From assembly GCA_964497615.1 (NCBI GenBank), contig CAZCEC010000010.1, positions 56,564 to 120,563 of the forward strand: a DNA stretch of 64,000 nucleotides, read 5' to 3'. The number at the start of each line of letters is the position of its first letter. Positions within the stretch are counted from its first letter, which is position 1. The notes under the pieces were generated by a model, which worked only from the letters and a program-made list of their open reading frames with translations, searched no databases and was not told the DNA's origin. This DNA is from CAZCEC01 sp964497615 (lineage in GTDB: Bacteria; Chloroflexota; Anaerolineae; Anaerolineales; UBA6663). Positions 23,946-32,318 of the stretch are shown here, piece by piece. A program made the translations under genes and the position numbers.

Positions 23946-24725
23946 CTAGTTCGGCTCGGGCGGCTGCCAGGTGGCGAACTCGCGGATGAAGGCGACGACC
24001 TCGCGCGTGGCGGTGGTGAACAGGGCCTCGCCCTTCTCGGCGGTGGCCTTCTCCGGATGGCCCAGCGCGCCGGTCTGCGTGTACTGGTGAAACATGCGCG
24101 CCACCTGCACCCGGCTGGGGCCGCTGGAATCCGGCACCCAGAAGTCCGACTCGTAGTGGTAGTGCGCGCCGCGCGCCGCCGCCATGTTCACCAACTCCGG
24201 GCGGGCGCACAGGATCATGCTGGTCTCCAGCTCGCAGGCGTGGGTGACGGCCTTCTGCTCCAGCAGGTCGATGGCGGCGATCTGCGGGCCGGCCAGGCTG
24301 AACCACGAGCCCAGCACCAGGAACAGGCCGGGTAGGTCGCGGTGCCGGTGGTTCACCTGATAGATGGCATTGCCGCCAGGGCCGGCGTTGCCGCCGTGCG
24401 AGTTGAGCAGGAAGATGCGGCGGAAGCCATGCGTGATCAGGCTTTCGAGAATGTCTATCAGCAGCCGCGTGTAGGCGTCGTTGCTGATGCTCACCGCCCC
24501 CGGCAGCCCCAGGTGATGGTCGGACGCGCCGCACCACAGCAGGGGCAGGAACAGGGCGGCGTCGCCTAGCTCCGCCTCTGCCCGCCGGACGATCTCGGTG
24601 TTGATGAGCGAGTCAGTCAACAGAGGCAGGTGGTGGCCGTGCTGCTCCAGCGAGCCAATGGGGAGCACCACCACCTTGCTGGTTAGGTTGGGAATGTCCT
24701 TGGAAGTCTGTTCACCGTAGCGCAT
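23946..24725 (-). CDS. Creatininase family protein
   Basis: A 259-residue metal-dependent amidohydrolase of the creatininase family. The metal ligands are in place: SLEQHGHHLPLLTDS gives Glu27, His29 and Asp38, NSHGGN gives His110, and HACELETS gives Glu165/Glu167. Family members open cyclic amides (creatinine, or formamide intermediates in riboflavin/F420 synthesis and mycofactocin). A perfect AGGAGG precedes the ATG. The gene ends a minus-strand operon with an enolase-superfamily enzyme and a double SDR, so a catabolic role on a lactam or sugar-derived compound is plausible. Substrate not determinable. Confidence 0.9.
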   Translation of the reverse strand: MRYGEQTSKDIPNLTSKVVVLPIGSLEQHGHHLPLLTDSLINTEIVRRAEAELGDAALFLPLLWCGASDHHLGLPGAVSISNDAYTRLLIDILESLITHGFRRIFLLNSHGGNAGPGGNAIYQVNHRHRDLPGLFLVLGSWFSLAGPQIAAIDLLEQKAVTHACELETSMILCARPELVNMAAARGAHYHYESDFWVPDSSGPSRVQVARMFHQYTQTGALGHPEKATAEKGEALFTTATREVVAFIREFATWQPPEPN

Positions 24726-24738
24726 GGTTGCCTCCTGA

Positions 24739-26004
24739 TCAGGCGTGCGAGAAGACGGGGCCGCCCTGCGCGCGCTGCTGGAGCGCGGCCCAGTCGGGCG
24801 TGCCGTCATCGGCGACGAGCTGCAAATACGCGCCGGGCGCGTGGATGGGCAGGTTGCCGCGCTGCGCGTCGGTCCAGCATTGCCCGATGTCGGCGTAATA
24901 GCGCTTGCGGCCGTCGGGCCAGGCGACGGCCAACAGATAGGGCGGCTTGGGGTGTTCGTAGGGCGGGTCCATCTTGAGCCGCATCAGCGCGGTCTCGTCC
25001 ACCTCCACGCCCAGGCCGGGGCCGTCCGGCACGCGCACGTAGCCGCCCTGGATGGTGAGGGGCGTCGCCAGCAGGTCGTCGCTGTACATGTTTAGACAGT
25101 TGACGGCCGGCCACTGCGCCATCACCAGCGCCGCGCCCAACTGCACCGACAGCGCGGTGGTAATGCCGGTGCCCACCACTTGCAGAAAGAAGGGCTTGTC
25201 GAAGGCCGCCGCCTGCGCCGCCTGCTGAAGGATGCCGCCCACGCCGCCGCCGACCACGAAGCCATCGCACACCTCGTCGCGGATGGCGGTGCGGAAGGGC
25301 GGGTCGCCAAAATGATGAGCGATGGGGTGCTTGATCTTGTGGCGTAATAACCGGTTGCCCTCCACATCGCGCTGGAAGATGGGCGATTCGTACAGGCTGA
25401 CGCGCTCATAGGTGTCCAGCCGCGTGAGCACCGGCGCGGCGTTGCTCTCGTTGATGAGCATCTGGTTCCAGTCAATGTCAATCTTGTAGTCGCGGGGCGT
25501 CACGGCGCTGACGGCCTCCACCTGGGCGTAGAGGTCCCACCAGGGCCGGCCCTTGAGCTTATGGGAGGTGTAACCTTTATGCACCGCCTCCTGCGCCTCG
25601 GCCGCCCAGTCCTCGGGCGACATGTCCACATTCCACCAGGAGATGGGGCACCACTCGCGCACCTGCGGCAGGTTGAACAGCCGGTGCACGGGCACGCCCA
25701 GCGCCTTGCCGACGAGGTCGTACAACGCCATTTGCAGCCCGGCTCCCAGCGTGTCGTCCCCGAGGAAGTCCGCCGGGTTGCGGCCTCGCACCCGCGCGAT
25801 GGCGTCGTCGGGGACGCGGCCCCAGGTGTAGTGCAGCATGGTCTCACCATAGCCCACGAGGTCCGGCGCGTCGGAGGTCACGCGCACCACCTCGCTGATC
25901 GTCCACTGGAACTGCTCGCGATAGTTCCACGCCGCCGTGCGCGGGGTGAAGGGCACGCTCACGGTGATGCGTTCGACATCCTTGATCGTCAGCTTGAGGG
26001 ACAT
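24739..26004 (-). CDS. Enolase superfamily (mandelate racemase/muconate lactonizing-like) enzyme
   Basis: A 421-residue enolase-superfamily protein. The capping domain (1 to about 125) is followed by a barrel with KLK (149-151) as the expected acid/base lysine motif, Asp176/178 in DIDWN and Glu206 in YESP as metal ligands, and CDGFVVGGGVGGILQQ (246-261) at the next strand. The third metal ligand is not certain. Enzymes of this group dehydrate acid sugars or epimerise or cycloisomerise acids. The neighbours (SDR upstream by zero bases, creatininase downstream by 13) suggest a small catabolic route. Exact reaction unknown. Confidence 0.87.
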   Translation of the reverse strand: MSLKLTIKDVERITVSVPFTPRTAAWNYREQFQWTISEVVRVTSDAPDLVGYGETMLHYTWGRVPDDAIARVRGRNPADFLGDDTLGAGLQMALYDLVGKALGVPVHRLFNLPQVREWCPISWWNVDMSPEDWAAEAQEAVHKGYTSHKLKGRPWWDLYAQVEAVSAVTPRDYKIDIDWNQMLINESNAAPVLTRLDTYERVSLYESPIFQRDVEGNRLLRHKIKHPIAHHFGDPPFRTAIRDEVCDGFVVGGGVGGILQQAAQAAAFDKPFFLQVVGTGITTALSVQLGAALVMAQWPAVNCLNMYSDDLLATPLTIQGGYVRVPDGPGLGVEVDETALMRLKMDPPYEHPKPPYLLAVAWPDGRKRYYADIGQCWTDAQRGNLPIHAPGAYLQLVADDGTPDWAALQQRAQGGPVFSHA

Positions 26005-27591
26005 TCAGCGCCTCCAATGGTGGTCGAGTGCGTCTTGCGGCTCCCAGCCTAGGACGGTCTTGAGCTTGCTCACGTCGAAGCGCCGGTGCGGCCGGTCCAC
26101 GGCGACGTGGAACAACTCCAGGGGCGAGGGCAGGCTGGGGATCTCCAGCGCGCGGCGCACCGCGCGGGCGGCGTCCGCCCAGGAGATGACGAAGGTGGAG
26201 TCCGGGCCGCCGGGCAGGGCGGGGTCGGTGAGGCCGGCGAACAGCAGCACCGGCACCTCCAGCCCAAGCTGCTCGGCGAAGACGCGGGCGACCTCCTGGC
26301 CGAGATACTTGGAGTGGTGGTAGAGATAGTCGAAGGTGCGCGGCGGCGCGGCCTCGGTGAGGTCGTAGTCGCCCGCATAGGCGGCCTGCGCGATGGGGGG
26401 GCCATCCACCATGAACGGGCCGGTGTGGACGATGCGCTTGATGCCGTGGGCCTGCGCCGCCTTTAGGATGTGGTACATGCCGAGCACGTTCACCTGAAAC
26501 GCCCCCTTCACAAGCCAGCGCACCACCGCGCAGTTGATGATGGCGTCCATGCCCGCGCAGGCCCTCAGCACCTGCTCCGGGTCGCGGATGTCCACTACCT
26601 GGTACTCGTGCGGCTCGCCCAGCAGGGTGGGCAGCGGCGCGCCCGGCATCTGCGGCTTGCCCTCGGCGATGATCTCGGTGACGGGGCGGGCATCGGTCAG
26701 GCGCAGGCGGTAGGCGGGGGCCAGCTCCAGCGCCGTGGCCGCGCCCAGCGGGCCGCCCGCGCCAAATACGACGACGTTGCGGATAGGCCGCGAGGGCATG
26801 GCCGAGGGCGCGAGCACCTCCCGCCACGGGCGCGGGTCGGGCGGCAGCGCGGCGGGTGGGGGAACGCCCTGCCCCAGGTCGTGCGTGGGCGCGTAGCCGA
26901 ATTCGGGGCGGGCGCTGTGGGCGTCGGCGAGTTGGATGTGGGCGCGAGGGCCGGGGGCAGTGATATGGAAGACGCGCCAGTGCGGGCCGTCCGGCTCGGG
27001 CGGCGCGTAGGCCAGCGCGCGCTGGACCCCGTGAACGGCGTCGTCGAGGTGCAGCCAGAGCGGATCGAAGGGCTGGCCGGCGATGTCGGCATCGTCCACC
27101 ACCCGGCCAAAGCGCAGGCAGAGCGTGGGCAGCGGGCCGCGCCGCGTGTTCTCGCAGACTTCCACTTCCGCCAACCAGGCGCGCAATTGGTCAATGTCGA
27201 GCGTGGGGTGCGGGCGCCAGCCTTCGGTGATGCGCCAACTGGCCGGCATCTGCTCAAACAGGCCCAGGGTGCTGCCCAGGATGACGCGGCGCACGCCCGC
27301 CTCGCGCGCGGCGTTGATGAGCATGTAGCTGCCTTGCGTCGCCAGGTCGAGGGCCAGGGTGTCGTCGCCGTGGACGGGCGCAATAGGGGCTAGGTGGACA
27401 AGGACCTCGCAGCCGCGCACGGCCTCGGCCACGGTCTCGGGGTCGCGCAGGTCGCCGGTGAGGGCTTCGACGCCGTCCGGCACGGGGGTCGTGAACCGGG
27501 CGTCAAACAGGCGGACGGTGTGCGAGGGGGAGAGGGCGGCGGCCAGGGCGCGGGCGAGGGGGAGGTCGCCGCCGGTCTGTAGAATCGTCAT
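26005..27591 (-). CDS. Tandem extended-SDR (NAD-dependent epimerase/dehydratase) fusion protein
   Basis: A 528-residue protein with two SDR Rossmann units. The first (1 to about 255) begins ILQTGGDLPLARALAAAL, a variant of TGxxGxxG, and I see no YxxxK catalytic pair in it. The second (about 264-528) begins VVVFGAGGPLGAATAL and has a proper active site YHHSK (Tyr424, Lys428) and a VVDIRDP strand. The first unit is probably structural or a second cofactor-binding site. The stop codon directly abuts the enolase-superfamily start, so they are co-translated. Sugar or sugar-acid epimerisation or dehydration is the family expectation. Confidence 0.85.
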   Translation of the reverse strand: MTILQTGGDLPLARALAAALSPSHTVRLFDARFTTPVPDGVEALTGDLRDPETVAEAVRGCEVLVHLAPIAPVHGDDTLALDLATQGSYMLINAAREAGVRRVILGSTLGLFEQMPASWRITEGWRPHPTLDIDQLRAWLAEVEVCENTRRGPLPTLCLRFGRVVDDADIAGQPFDPLWLHLDDAVHGVQRALAYAPPEPDGPHWRVFHITAPGPRAHIQLADAHSARPEFGYAPTHDLGQGVPPPAALPPDPRPWREVLAPSAMPSRPIRNVVVFGAGGPLGAATALELAPAYRLRLTDARPVTEIIAEGKPQMPGAPLPTLLGEPHEYQVVDIRDPEQVLRACAGMDAIINCAVVRWLVKGAFQVNVLGMYHILKAAQAHGIKRIVHTGPFMVDGPPIAQAAYAGDYDLTEAAPPRTFDYLYHHSKYLGQEVARVFAEQLGLEVPVLLFAGLTDPALPGGPDSTFVISWADAARAVRRALEIPSLPSPLELFHVAVDRPHRRFDVSKLKTVLGWEPQDALDHHWRR

Positions 27592-27636
27592 ACGGCGGGA
27601 GTAATGAACGTGGGTGAGGTCGAGTTTCGGCGCGGG

Positions 27637-27956
27637 CTAAGGCGCTGCTGCTCCAGGGCGGCCCTTGAGCCAGCGCGCGAACGAAGCCTGGCTCTCGCCG
27701 GATTTCTTGCCCAGCAAGAGACCTTCGACGCCGATGTCCTCATCCAGGTCGGGCCAATGGATGCCGTAGCCCGCGCCGCTGATCTGGAAGTTGGCGCGCT
27801 CGGCGGGGTGCCATGGGCGAGGCGCGGAAACCAGCCGATGGGCACGGCAATGGTGCGGCCATCTTCAAGGTCAACTGACAGCGTATCTTCCGTCACGGTG
27901 ACTTGACTGACCTTGGCCAGCACCAGACTATGAGTGGCAGAAGGCATCCCATTCAT
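27637..27956 (-). pseudogene. DUF2442 protein gene broken by a one-base frameshift
   Basis: The first part reads MNGMPSATHSL to GWFPRLAHGTP, a DUF2442 start. A single base appears to be missing near 27801-27806; read one base over, the frame continues AERANFQISGAGYGIHWPDL and DEDIGVEGLLLG and stops at 27637. The intact paralogue at 56578 has WYPRLAQATPAQRDHW and GEGIHWPEVDEDL at the same places, which proves the join. DUF2442 proteins are small and often paired with DUF4160 in toxin-antitoxin-like loci; no such partner is seen. It is either a real pseudogene or a sequencing error in a C/G run. TATACT near 27980 may be its -10. Confidence 0.8.
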
Positions 27957-28153
27957 GGCGCAAATGTGGACCTTAGTATAGCCCCAACCACGCCCGGCGG
28001 CTGTAACACCCGCCAAAACACGTCGGGTGCAGGGCCGCGGCAACAGAAGCACGAAGCCGGTCTTCGCCGGTTGATGGGGAAAGCCCGATAGCCTCCTGAT
28101 AGTCCCTGACAGTTGGTACAATTACAATACCTTCGGAAAGGACAAGGACAGGT

Positions 28154-29311
28154 ATGCGTGAGATTGCCATAATCGGCATCGGGCAGACGCCGATTGACGA
28201 ACACTGGGAAAAGTCGCTGCGGCTGCTGGCGGGCGAGGCCGTCTTCGCCGCCCTGGCCGACGCCGGGCGCGACCGGGCTGACGGGCTGTTTGTGGGCAAC
28301 ATGCTCTCCGGCCCGCTCAACCGGCAGGAGAACTTGGGCGCGCTCATCACCGACTGGGTGGGGCTGCGCGGCACCGAGGCCGTCAAGGTCGAGGCCGCCT
28401 GCGGGTCGGGCGCCGCCGCCCTGCGCGCCGGACTGATGGCCGTGGCCTCCGGCGAGATGGACTGCGCCGTGGTGGTGGGCGTGGAGAAGATGACGGAGAC
28501 GGTGGGCACCGAGACCACCGCCGCCCTGGCCACCGCCGCCGACGCCGACTGGGAAGCGGCGCAGGGGCTGTCGTTCGTCGCCATCAACGCGCTGGTGATG
28601 CGGCGCTACATGCACGCGTACGGCTGGCAGCACACCGACTTCGCCCCGTTCTCCATCAACGCCCACCTCAACGCCGTCCACAACCCGTTCGCCCGCCTGC
28701 GCGACCCCATCTCGGCCAACGATTACAACCGGGCGCGGATGGTGGCCGACCCCATCAACCTGCTGGACGCCTCGCCCATCGGCGACGGCGCGGCGGCGGT
28801 GGTGCTGGTGCCCGCTGAGACCCTGCACCGCAACGGCCGCCGGATCGTCACCATCGCCGGCTCCGCTTCCGCCACCGACTCGCTGGCCGTGCACGACCGG
28901 CACGATCCGCTCTGGCTGGCCGCCGCGCACGACTCGGCGCGCAAGGCCTATGCCCAGGCGGGCGTGGGACCAAGCGACATCCAAGTCTTCGAGCTGCACG
29001 ACGCCTTCTCGATCATGGCCGCCTTGTCGCTGGAGGCCAGCGGCTTCGCGGAGCGCGGCCAGGGCCCGCGGCTGGGGTTGGACGGGCATATCGGCCCCGC
29101 GGGGCGGGTGCCCATCGCCACGCGCGGCGGGCTCAAGGCGCGCGGCCACCCGGTGGGCGCCACCGGCATGTACCAGATCGTGGAGGTGGTGCAACAATTG
29201 CGCGGCGAGGCAGGGGGCACGCAAGTGCCGGGCCAGCCGCGGCTAGGCATGGCCCAGAACATCGGCGGCAGCGGCGCCACGGTGCTCACCCACATCCTGC
29301 GGGCTAACTAA
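28154..29311 (+). CDS. Thiolase family protein (SCP-x/archaeal type)
   Basis: A 385-residue thiolase-fold enzyme. The acyl-carrying Cys83 is in VEAACGSGAAALRAG, and GHPVGATG holds His331. The last conserved block reads NIGGSGATVLTHIL and lacks the second cysteine of classical thiolases, as in SCP-x and archaeal acetoacetyl-CoA thiolases. The latter usually work beside a DUF35 OB-fold protein and HMG-CoA synthase, neither of which is in this window. The gene stands alone. TACAAT at about 28121-28126 and AAGGACAAGG before the ATG fit a promoter and ribosome binding site. Acetoacetyl-CoA formation or thiolysis is likely; substrate chain length unknown. Confidence 0.88.
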   Translation: MREIAIIGIGQTPIDEHWEKSLRLLAGEAVFAALADAGRDRADGLFVGNMLSGPLNRQENLGALITDWVGLRGTEAVKVEAACGSGAAALRAGLMAVASGEMDCAVVVGVEKMTETVGTETTAALATAADADWEAAQGLSFVAINALVMRRYMHAYGWQHTDFAPFSINAHLNAVHNPFARLRDPISANDYNRARMVADPINLLDASPIGDGAAAVVLVPAETLHRNGRRIVTIAGSASATDSLAVHDRHDPLWLAAAHDSARKAYAQAGVGPSDIQVFELHDAFSIMAALSLEASGFAERGQGPRLGLDGHIGPAGRVPIATRGGLKARGHPVGATGMYQIVEVVQQLRGEAGGTQVPGQPRLGMAQNIGGSGATVLTHILRAN

Positions 29312-29384
29312 AACTCACCAGCCTGGCACCCTTCCTGCAACCCGGAACCCTGCGGTTCATATCAGCGTCTAGTTAAAAACCCGT

Positions 29385-29413
29385 TTGACGCGTGGAATCG
29401 CTTGTGCTACAGT
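29385..29413 (+). promoter_or_regulatory. Sigma-70-type promoter of the LysM lipoprotein gene
   Basis: TTGACG at 29385-29390 and TACAGT at 29408-29413 with a 17-base spacer. The LysM gene begins about 70 bases later with AGGAGGGG in front of the ATG. The rest of the 175-base gap shows nothing else. Confidence 0.6.
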
Positions 29414-29486
29414 GATTAAACGCTGGTCATCGGGCGCAGCCCGCGCCCGGTGCATTGAACCGGACTGCCCCATTTAGGAGGGGTCT

Positions 29487-30221
29487 ATGCAGACACAATC
29501 CAGAGCGCGTTGGCGGACCATCGCGTTGACAGTCCTGGTGTGCGCGGGGCTGCTGCTGGCCGCCTGCACCCGCTCGGCCAACCCCACCACCCTGCCCCCC
29601 AGCGACACGCCGGGCGGCGACGCGTCGGCCACGACCGGCCCGATCTTTGGCGACGACAGCCAGAACGCCACCATGGCCGCCATCAGCACGGAGGTCGCCA
29701 GCCAACTGACCCAGACGGCGGTGGCCGAAGGCGGCGCGGGTGGCGGCGGCGAAGAGACCGTGGTGGCCCCGCCGACCGAGACTCCGGGGCCCGAGGTGGT
29801 ACAGCCGACCCAGCCGCCTGCCGTTGAGACGGCGACGCCCATCCCCGCCGGCCCGACCACCGCGCCCCAGCCAGGCATGCCCTGCCCTAACCCCTACACC
29901 GTCAAGCAAGGCGATTGGATCTACAAGATCGCCCGCGACTGCGGCGTGACGGCCGCGGCCATCATTGCCGCCAATCCCGGTATCAACCCGGATGCCCTCA
30001 AGCCCGGCCAACTGCTGAACATGCCGGGGCCGGGCGCCACGCCCGTGCCCGGCGGCAACCCACCCGCCCAGGCTTGCACCGGCACCCACACCGTCGTCTC
30101 GGGCGACACGCTCTACCGCCTGGCCTTCAACTGCGGGCTGACGGTGGAGCAATTGGCCGCCGCCAACAACATCACCTTCCCCTACACGATCTACGTCGGG
30201 CAAGTGCTCACCTACCCGTAA
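29487..30221 (+). CDS. Lipoprotein with two LysM domains
   Basis: A 244-residue secreted lipoprotein. Residues 5-27 are a basic-then-hydrophobic signal ending in the lipobox LLAAC with Cys27. A low-complexity Thr/Pro/Ala spacer (about 28-130) follows, with TETPGPEVVQPTQPP-like sequence. Two LysM repeats close the protein: about 134-178 (YTVKQGDWIYKIARDCGV) and about 198-244 (HTVVSGDTLYRLAFNCGL), each with a Cys in the middle as in many Chloroflexota LysM proteins. LysM binds N-acetylglucosamine-containing glycans such as peptidoglycan. There is no catalytic domain, so a wall-binding or scaffold role is likely. Confidence 0.9.
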   Translation: MQTQSRARWRTIALTVLVCAGLLLAACTRSANPTTLPPSDTPGGDASATTGPIFGDDSQNATMAAISTEVASQLTQTAVAEGGAGGGGEETVVAPPTETPGPEVVQPTQPPAVETATPIPAGPTTAPQPGMPCPNPYTVKQGDWIYKIARDCGVTAAAIIAANPGINPDALKPGQLLNMPGPGATPVPGGNPPAQACTGTHTVVSGDTLYRLAFNCGLTVEQLAAANNITFPYTIYVGQVLTYP

Positions 30222-30248
30222 ACCGTTACCCCTCCATGAGGAGCCTCG

Positions 30249-30299
30249 GGGCGGCGGGCGCGCGGCGGCAAACGCCGAGTGCCCGCCGCCCTGTGTTTT
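30249..30299 (+). terminator. Probable terminator between the LysM and Nudix genes
   Basis: An 11-base perfect stem, GGGCGGCGGGC at 30249-30259 and its complement at 30281-30291, encloses a second small hairpin and is followed by TGTGTTTTG. The short T run makes it a plausible intrinsic terminator for the lipoprotein gene; the Nudix start follows within 15 bases. Confidence 0.6.
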
Positions 30300-30304
30300 G
30301 AGCC

Positions 30305-30835
30305 ATGAAGCCAAAAGTCTTGAACTCGGAAACTCGCTACCAGGGCCGCGCCTTCAGCGTGCGCGTGGACGAGGTGGAATTCGCGCCCGGCCGCGCGCAC
30401 CGGCTCGACATCATCGAGCACACCGGCGCGGTGACGATCCTGCCGCTGGATGACGCCGGGCAGATCTGGTTCATCCGCCAGTACCGGCACGCCGCCGGCC
30501 AAAGCCTGCTGGAACTGCCGGCCGGCACCCTGGAGCCGGGCGAGGACCCGGCGCTGTGCGCCAACCGCGAACTGCAGGAAGAGATCGGCATGCGGGCCGA
30601 GCGGCTGGAAGAGATCGCCACCTTCTTCCTGGCCCCCGGCTATTCCACCGAGTTGATGCACCTGTACTTGGCGACGGGGCTAAGCCCCAGCGCGCTGGAC
30701 CAGGACGAGGACGAGATGATTACGGTCGAGAAGGTGCCGGTGAGCGCCGTGTGGGGGCTGATCGAGAAGGGCGAACTGGCGGACGCCAAGAGCCTGGTGG
30801 GGGTGCTGGCGGCGGCGCGGCGGCTGAGGTGGTAG
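30305..30835 (+). CDS. Nudix hydrolase, ADP-ribose pyrophosphatase type
   Basis: A 176-residue Nudix enzyme with an intact box at 74-96: GTLEPGE, then seven residues, then RELQEEIGM. ELPAGTLEPGE and the following ATFFLAPGYSTELMHLYLA are typical of ADP-ribose pyrophosphatases, which split ADP-ribose to AMP and ribose 5-phosphate. The second Nudix half with DEDEMITVEKVP ends the fold. Cytosolic. No operon partner; the rplS promoter begins 20 bases downstream. GDP-sugars are possible alternative substrates. Confidence 0.92.
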   Translation: MKPKVLNSETRYQGRAFSVRVDEVEFAPGRAHRLDIIEHTGAVTILPLDDAGQIWFIRQYRHAAGQSLLELPAGTLEPGEDPALCANRELQEEIGMRAERLEEIATFFLAPGYSTELMHLYLATGLSPSALDQDEDEMITVEKVPVSAVWGLIEKGELADAKSLVGVLAAARRLRW

Positions 30836-30853
30836 AAACAGCCTGAAAACGGC

Positions 30854-30883
30854 TTGCAGAATCCAGGATTGGGCTGTTATAAT
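30854..30883 (+). promoter_or_regulatory. rplS promoter
   Basis: TTGCAG at 30854-30859 and TATAAT at 30878-30883, spaced by 18 bases. This puts the start of transcription near 30890, about 60 bases before the rplS ATG. Confidence 0.7.
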
Positions 30884-30892
30884 GACCCTTAC

Positions 30893-30919
30893 TTGCCGCC
30901 CAGCCAGTTGGGGCGGCAA
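30893..30919 (+). promoter_or_regulatory. Hairpin in the rplS leader
   Basis: TTGCCGCCC at 30893-30901 pairs perfectly with GGGCGGCAA at 30911-30919 around a nine-base loop. It would form at the very 5' end of the rplS message. It could stabilise the transcript or act as an autoregulatory leader; no known L19 leader motif was recognised. Confidence 0.5.
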
Positions 30920-30952
30920 AGTTTTGCTCCGAACGCGATAGGAACAACGACC

Positions 30953-31309
30953 ATGCCCGACTTGCTCAAGGCCGTGGAGGCCCCCGTCAATCAGAACGTC
31001 CCCGAACTCAAGCCGGGCGACAACGTCAGCGTGCACGTGCGCATCGTGGAAGGCAACAAGGAGCGCGTGCAGGAATTCAAAGGCACCATCATCCGCCTGC
31101 GCAAGGGCGGCAACGACGCCAATTTCACCGTCCGCCGCGTGGCCTCGCACGGCGTCGGCGTCGAGCGCACCTTCCTGCTGCGCTCCCCGCGCATCGAGAA
31201 GGTCGAAATCTTCCGCCACGCCAAGGTGCGCCGCGCCCAGCTCTACTACCTGCGCGACCTGCGCGGCAAGGCCGCCCGCCTGAAGGAGAAGCGCCGCACG
31301 GCGGCGTAA
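30953..31309 (+). CDS. rplS: 50S ribosomal protein L19
   Basis: A 118-residue L19 of the large ribosomal subunit, at the 30S-50S interface. The family core is complete: PELKPGDNVSVHVRI, VQEFKGTIIRLRKGG, FTVRRVASHGVGVERTFLLRSPRIEKVEI and the end LYYLRDLRGKAARLKEKR. The ATG at 30953 gives the standard length. It has its own promoter, a leader hairpin, and a strong terminator 30 bases after the stop, so it is a single-gene unit rather than part of the common rpsP-rimM-trmD-rplS operon. Confidence 0.97.
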   Translation: MPDLLKAVEAPVNQNVPELKPGDNVSVHVRIVEGNKERVQEFKGTIIRLRKGGNDANFTVRRVASHGVGVERTFLLRSPRIEKVEIFRHAKVRRAQLYYLRDLRGKAARLKEKRRTAA

Positions 31310-31339
31310 GGCCCGCGGCTCCGAACTGGTATTCTATGT

Positions 31340-31370
31340 GGCGCAGGCGCGCGGCGCCTGCGCCTTTTTT
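31340..31370 (+). terminator. Intrinsic terminator of rplS
   Basis: An 11-base perfect stem GGCGCAGGCGC (31340-31350), loop GCG, complement (31354-31364), then six T (31365-31370). A textbook Rho-independent terminator. Confidence 0.9.
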
Positions 31371-31410
31371 ATTTCCCGCATTGCCGGGCCGCCTGCCCGG
31401 CCGAGGTCGC

Positions 31411-32151
31411 ATGGCCAAACCCTTGATCGGCATCACCACCCAGCGCTGGTCGTCATCCACCACCCAGCCCAACCAGCGCGTGCAGGGCGAACTGCACACC
31501 TACCTGGACGCGGTGCTCGGCGCAGGCGGGCTGCCGGTGCTCATCCCCCTGGCGGTGCAGGGCGACGACCTGCGCGAGCTGTACGGGCACCTGGACGGGC
31601 TCATCCTGCCCGGCGGGGGCGATGTGGCGCCGGAGCGCTTCGAGGCTGCCCCCCACCCCACCACCCACGGCATCGACCCCGACCGCGACCAGGCCGAAAT
31701 CTGGCTGGCGCGGCAGGCCCTCAGCGACGACAAGCCGCTGCTGGGCATCTGCCGGGGCATCCAGGTGCTCAACGTGGCCGCGGGCGGCAGCCTGCTCCAG
31801 GACCTGCCCACCGAAATGCCGGCCGCCATCCCCCACTATTACCGCTGGCCGCAGTTCCCATTGGACTACCCCGCCCACTCCGTGCAGGTGGAGGAAGACT
31901 CGCTGCTGGCGCGCGTGGTGGGCGCGCCCATCGTCGAGGTGAACAGCCGCCACCACCAGGCCCTGCAGCGGGTGGCGCCGTCGCTCGAAGTCGTGGGCCG
32001 CGCGCCCGACGGCGTCATCGAGGCGGTCGAAGCGCCGCGCCACCCCTTCGCGCTGGCGGTGCAGTGGCACCCGGAAAACCTCCAGGCCCAGCCCGCCATG
32101 CGGGCACTGTTCGAGTCCTTGGTGGCCGAGGCGCGGAAGGCAGGCGGCTAA
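31411..32151 (+). CDS. Class I glutamine amidotransferase-like hydrolase (peptidase C26, PuuD-like)
   Basis: A 246-residue peptidase C26 protein. The catalytic triad is present: Cys114 in LGICRGIQ, His220 and Glu222 in QWHPE; LPGGGDVAPERF (66-77) and VNSRHHQAL (177-185) are family marks. PuuD-type enzymes release glutamate from gamma-glutamyl compounds such as gamma-glutamyl-GABA. The ATG at 31411 was chosen because it begins the conserved PLIGITTQRW strand; an in-frame start at 31336 would begin inside the rplS terminator. No putrescine-degradation genes are nearby, so the physiological substrate is open. Confidence 0.9.
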   Translation: MAKPLIGITTQRWSSSTTQPNQRVQGELHTYLDAVLGAGGLPVLIPLAVQGDDLRELYGHLDGLILPGGGDVAPERFEAAPHPTTHGIDPDRDQAEIWLARQALSDDKPLLGICRGIQVLNVAAGGSLLQDLPTEMPAAIPHYYRWPQFPLDYPAHSVQVEEDSLLARVVGAPIVEVNSRHHQALQRVAPSLEVVGRAPDGVIEAVEAPRHPFALAVQWHPENLQAQPAMRALFESLVAEARKAGG

Positions 32152-32161
32152 AGACCTTTGC

Positions 32162-32194
32162 CACGAATGACACGAATTCAGACGAATTAGTGTC
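32162..32194. repeat. CACGAAT short repeat tract
   Basis: CACGAATGACACGAATTC followed by AGACGAATTAGTGTC: near-tandem copies of ACGAAT every ten to twelve bases. Similar wording occurs at about 9150-9170. It occupies most of the first part of the 32152-32318 gap, where no gene or clear promoter is visible. Confidence 0.55.
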
Positions 32195-32318
32195 TTGTCA
32201 CTCCGCGAAATTGATTTCCCGGCGTCAAGGTCTGTCCAGCCGCCCGAGGGCAGGCCAATGATTGCGTTTGCTCCGCGCGCGCTGCGTACTCCGCGGTGAA
32301 GATTGATCTAAACCCAAG

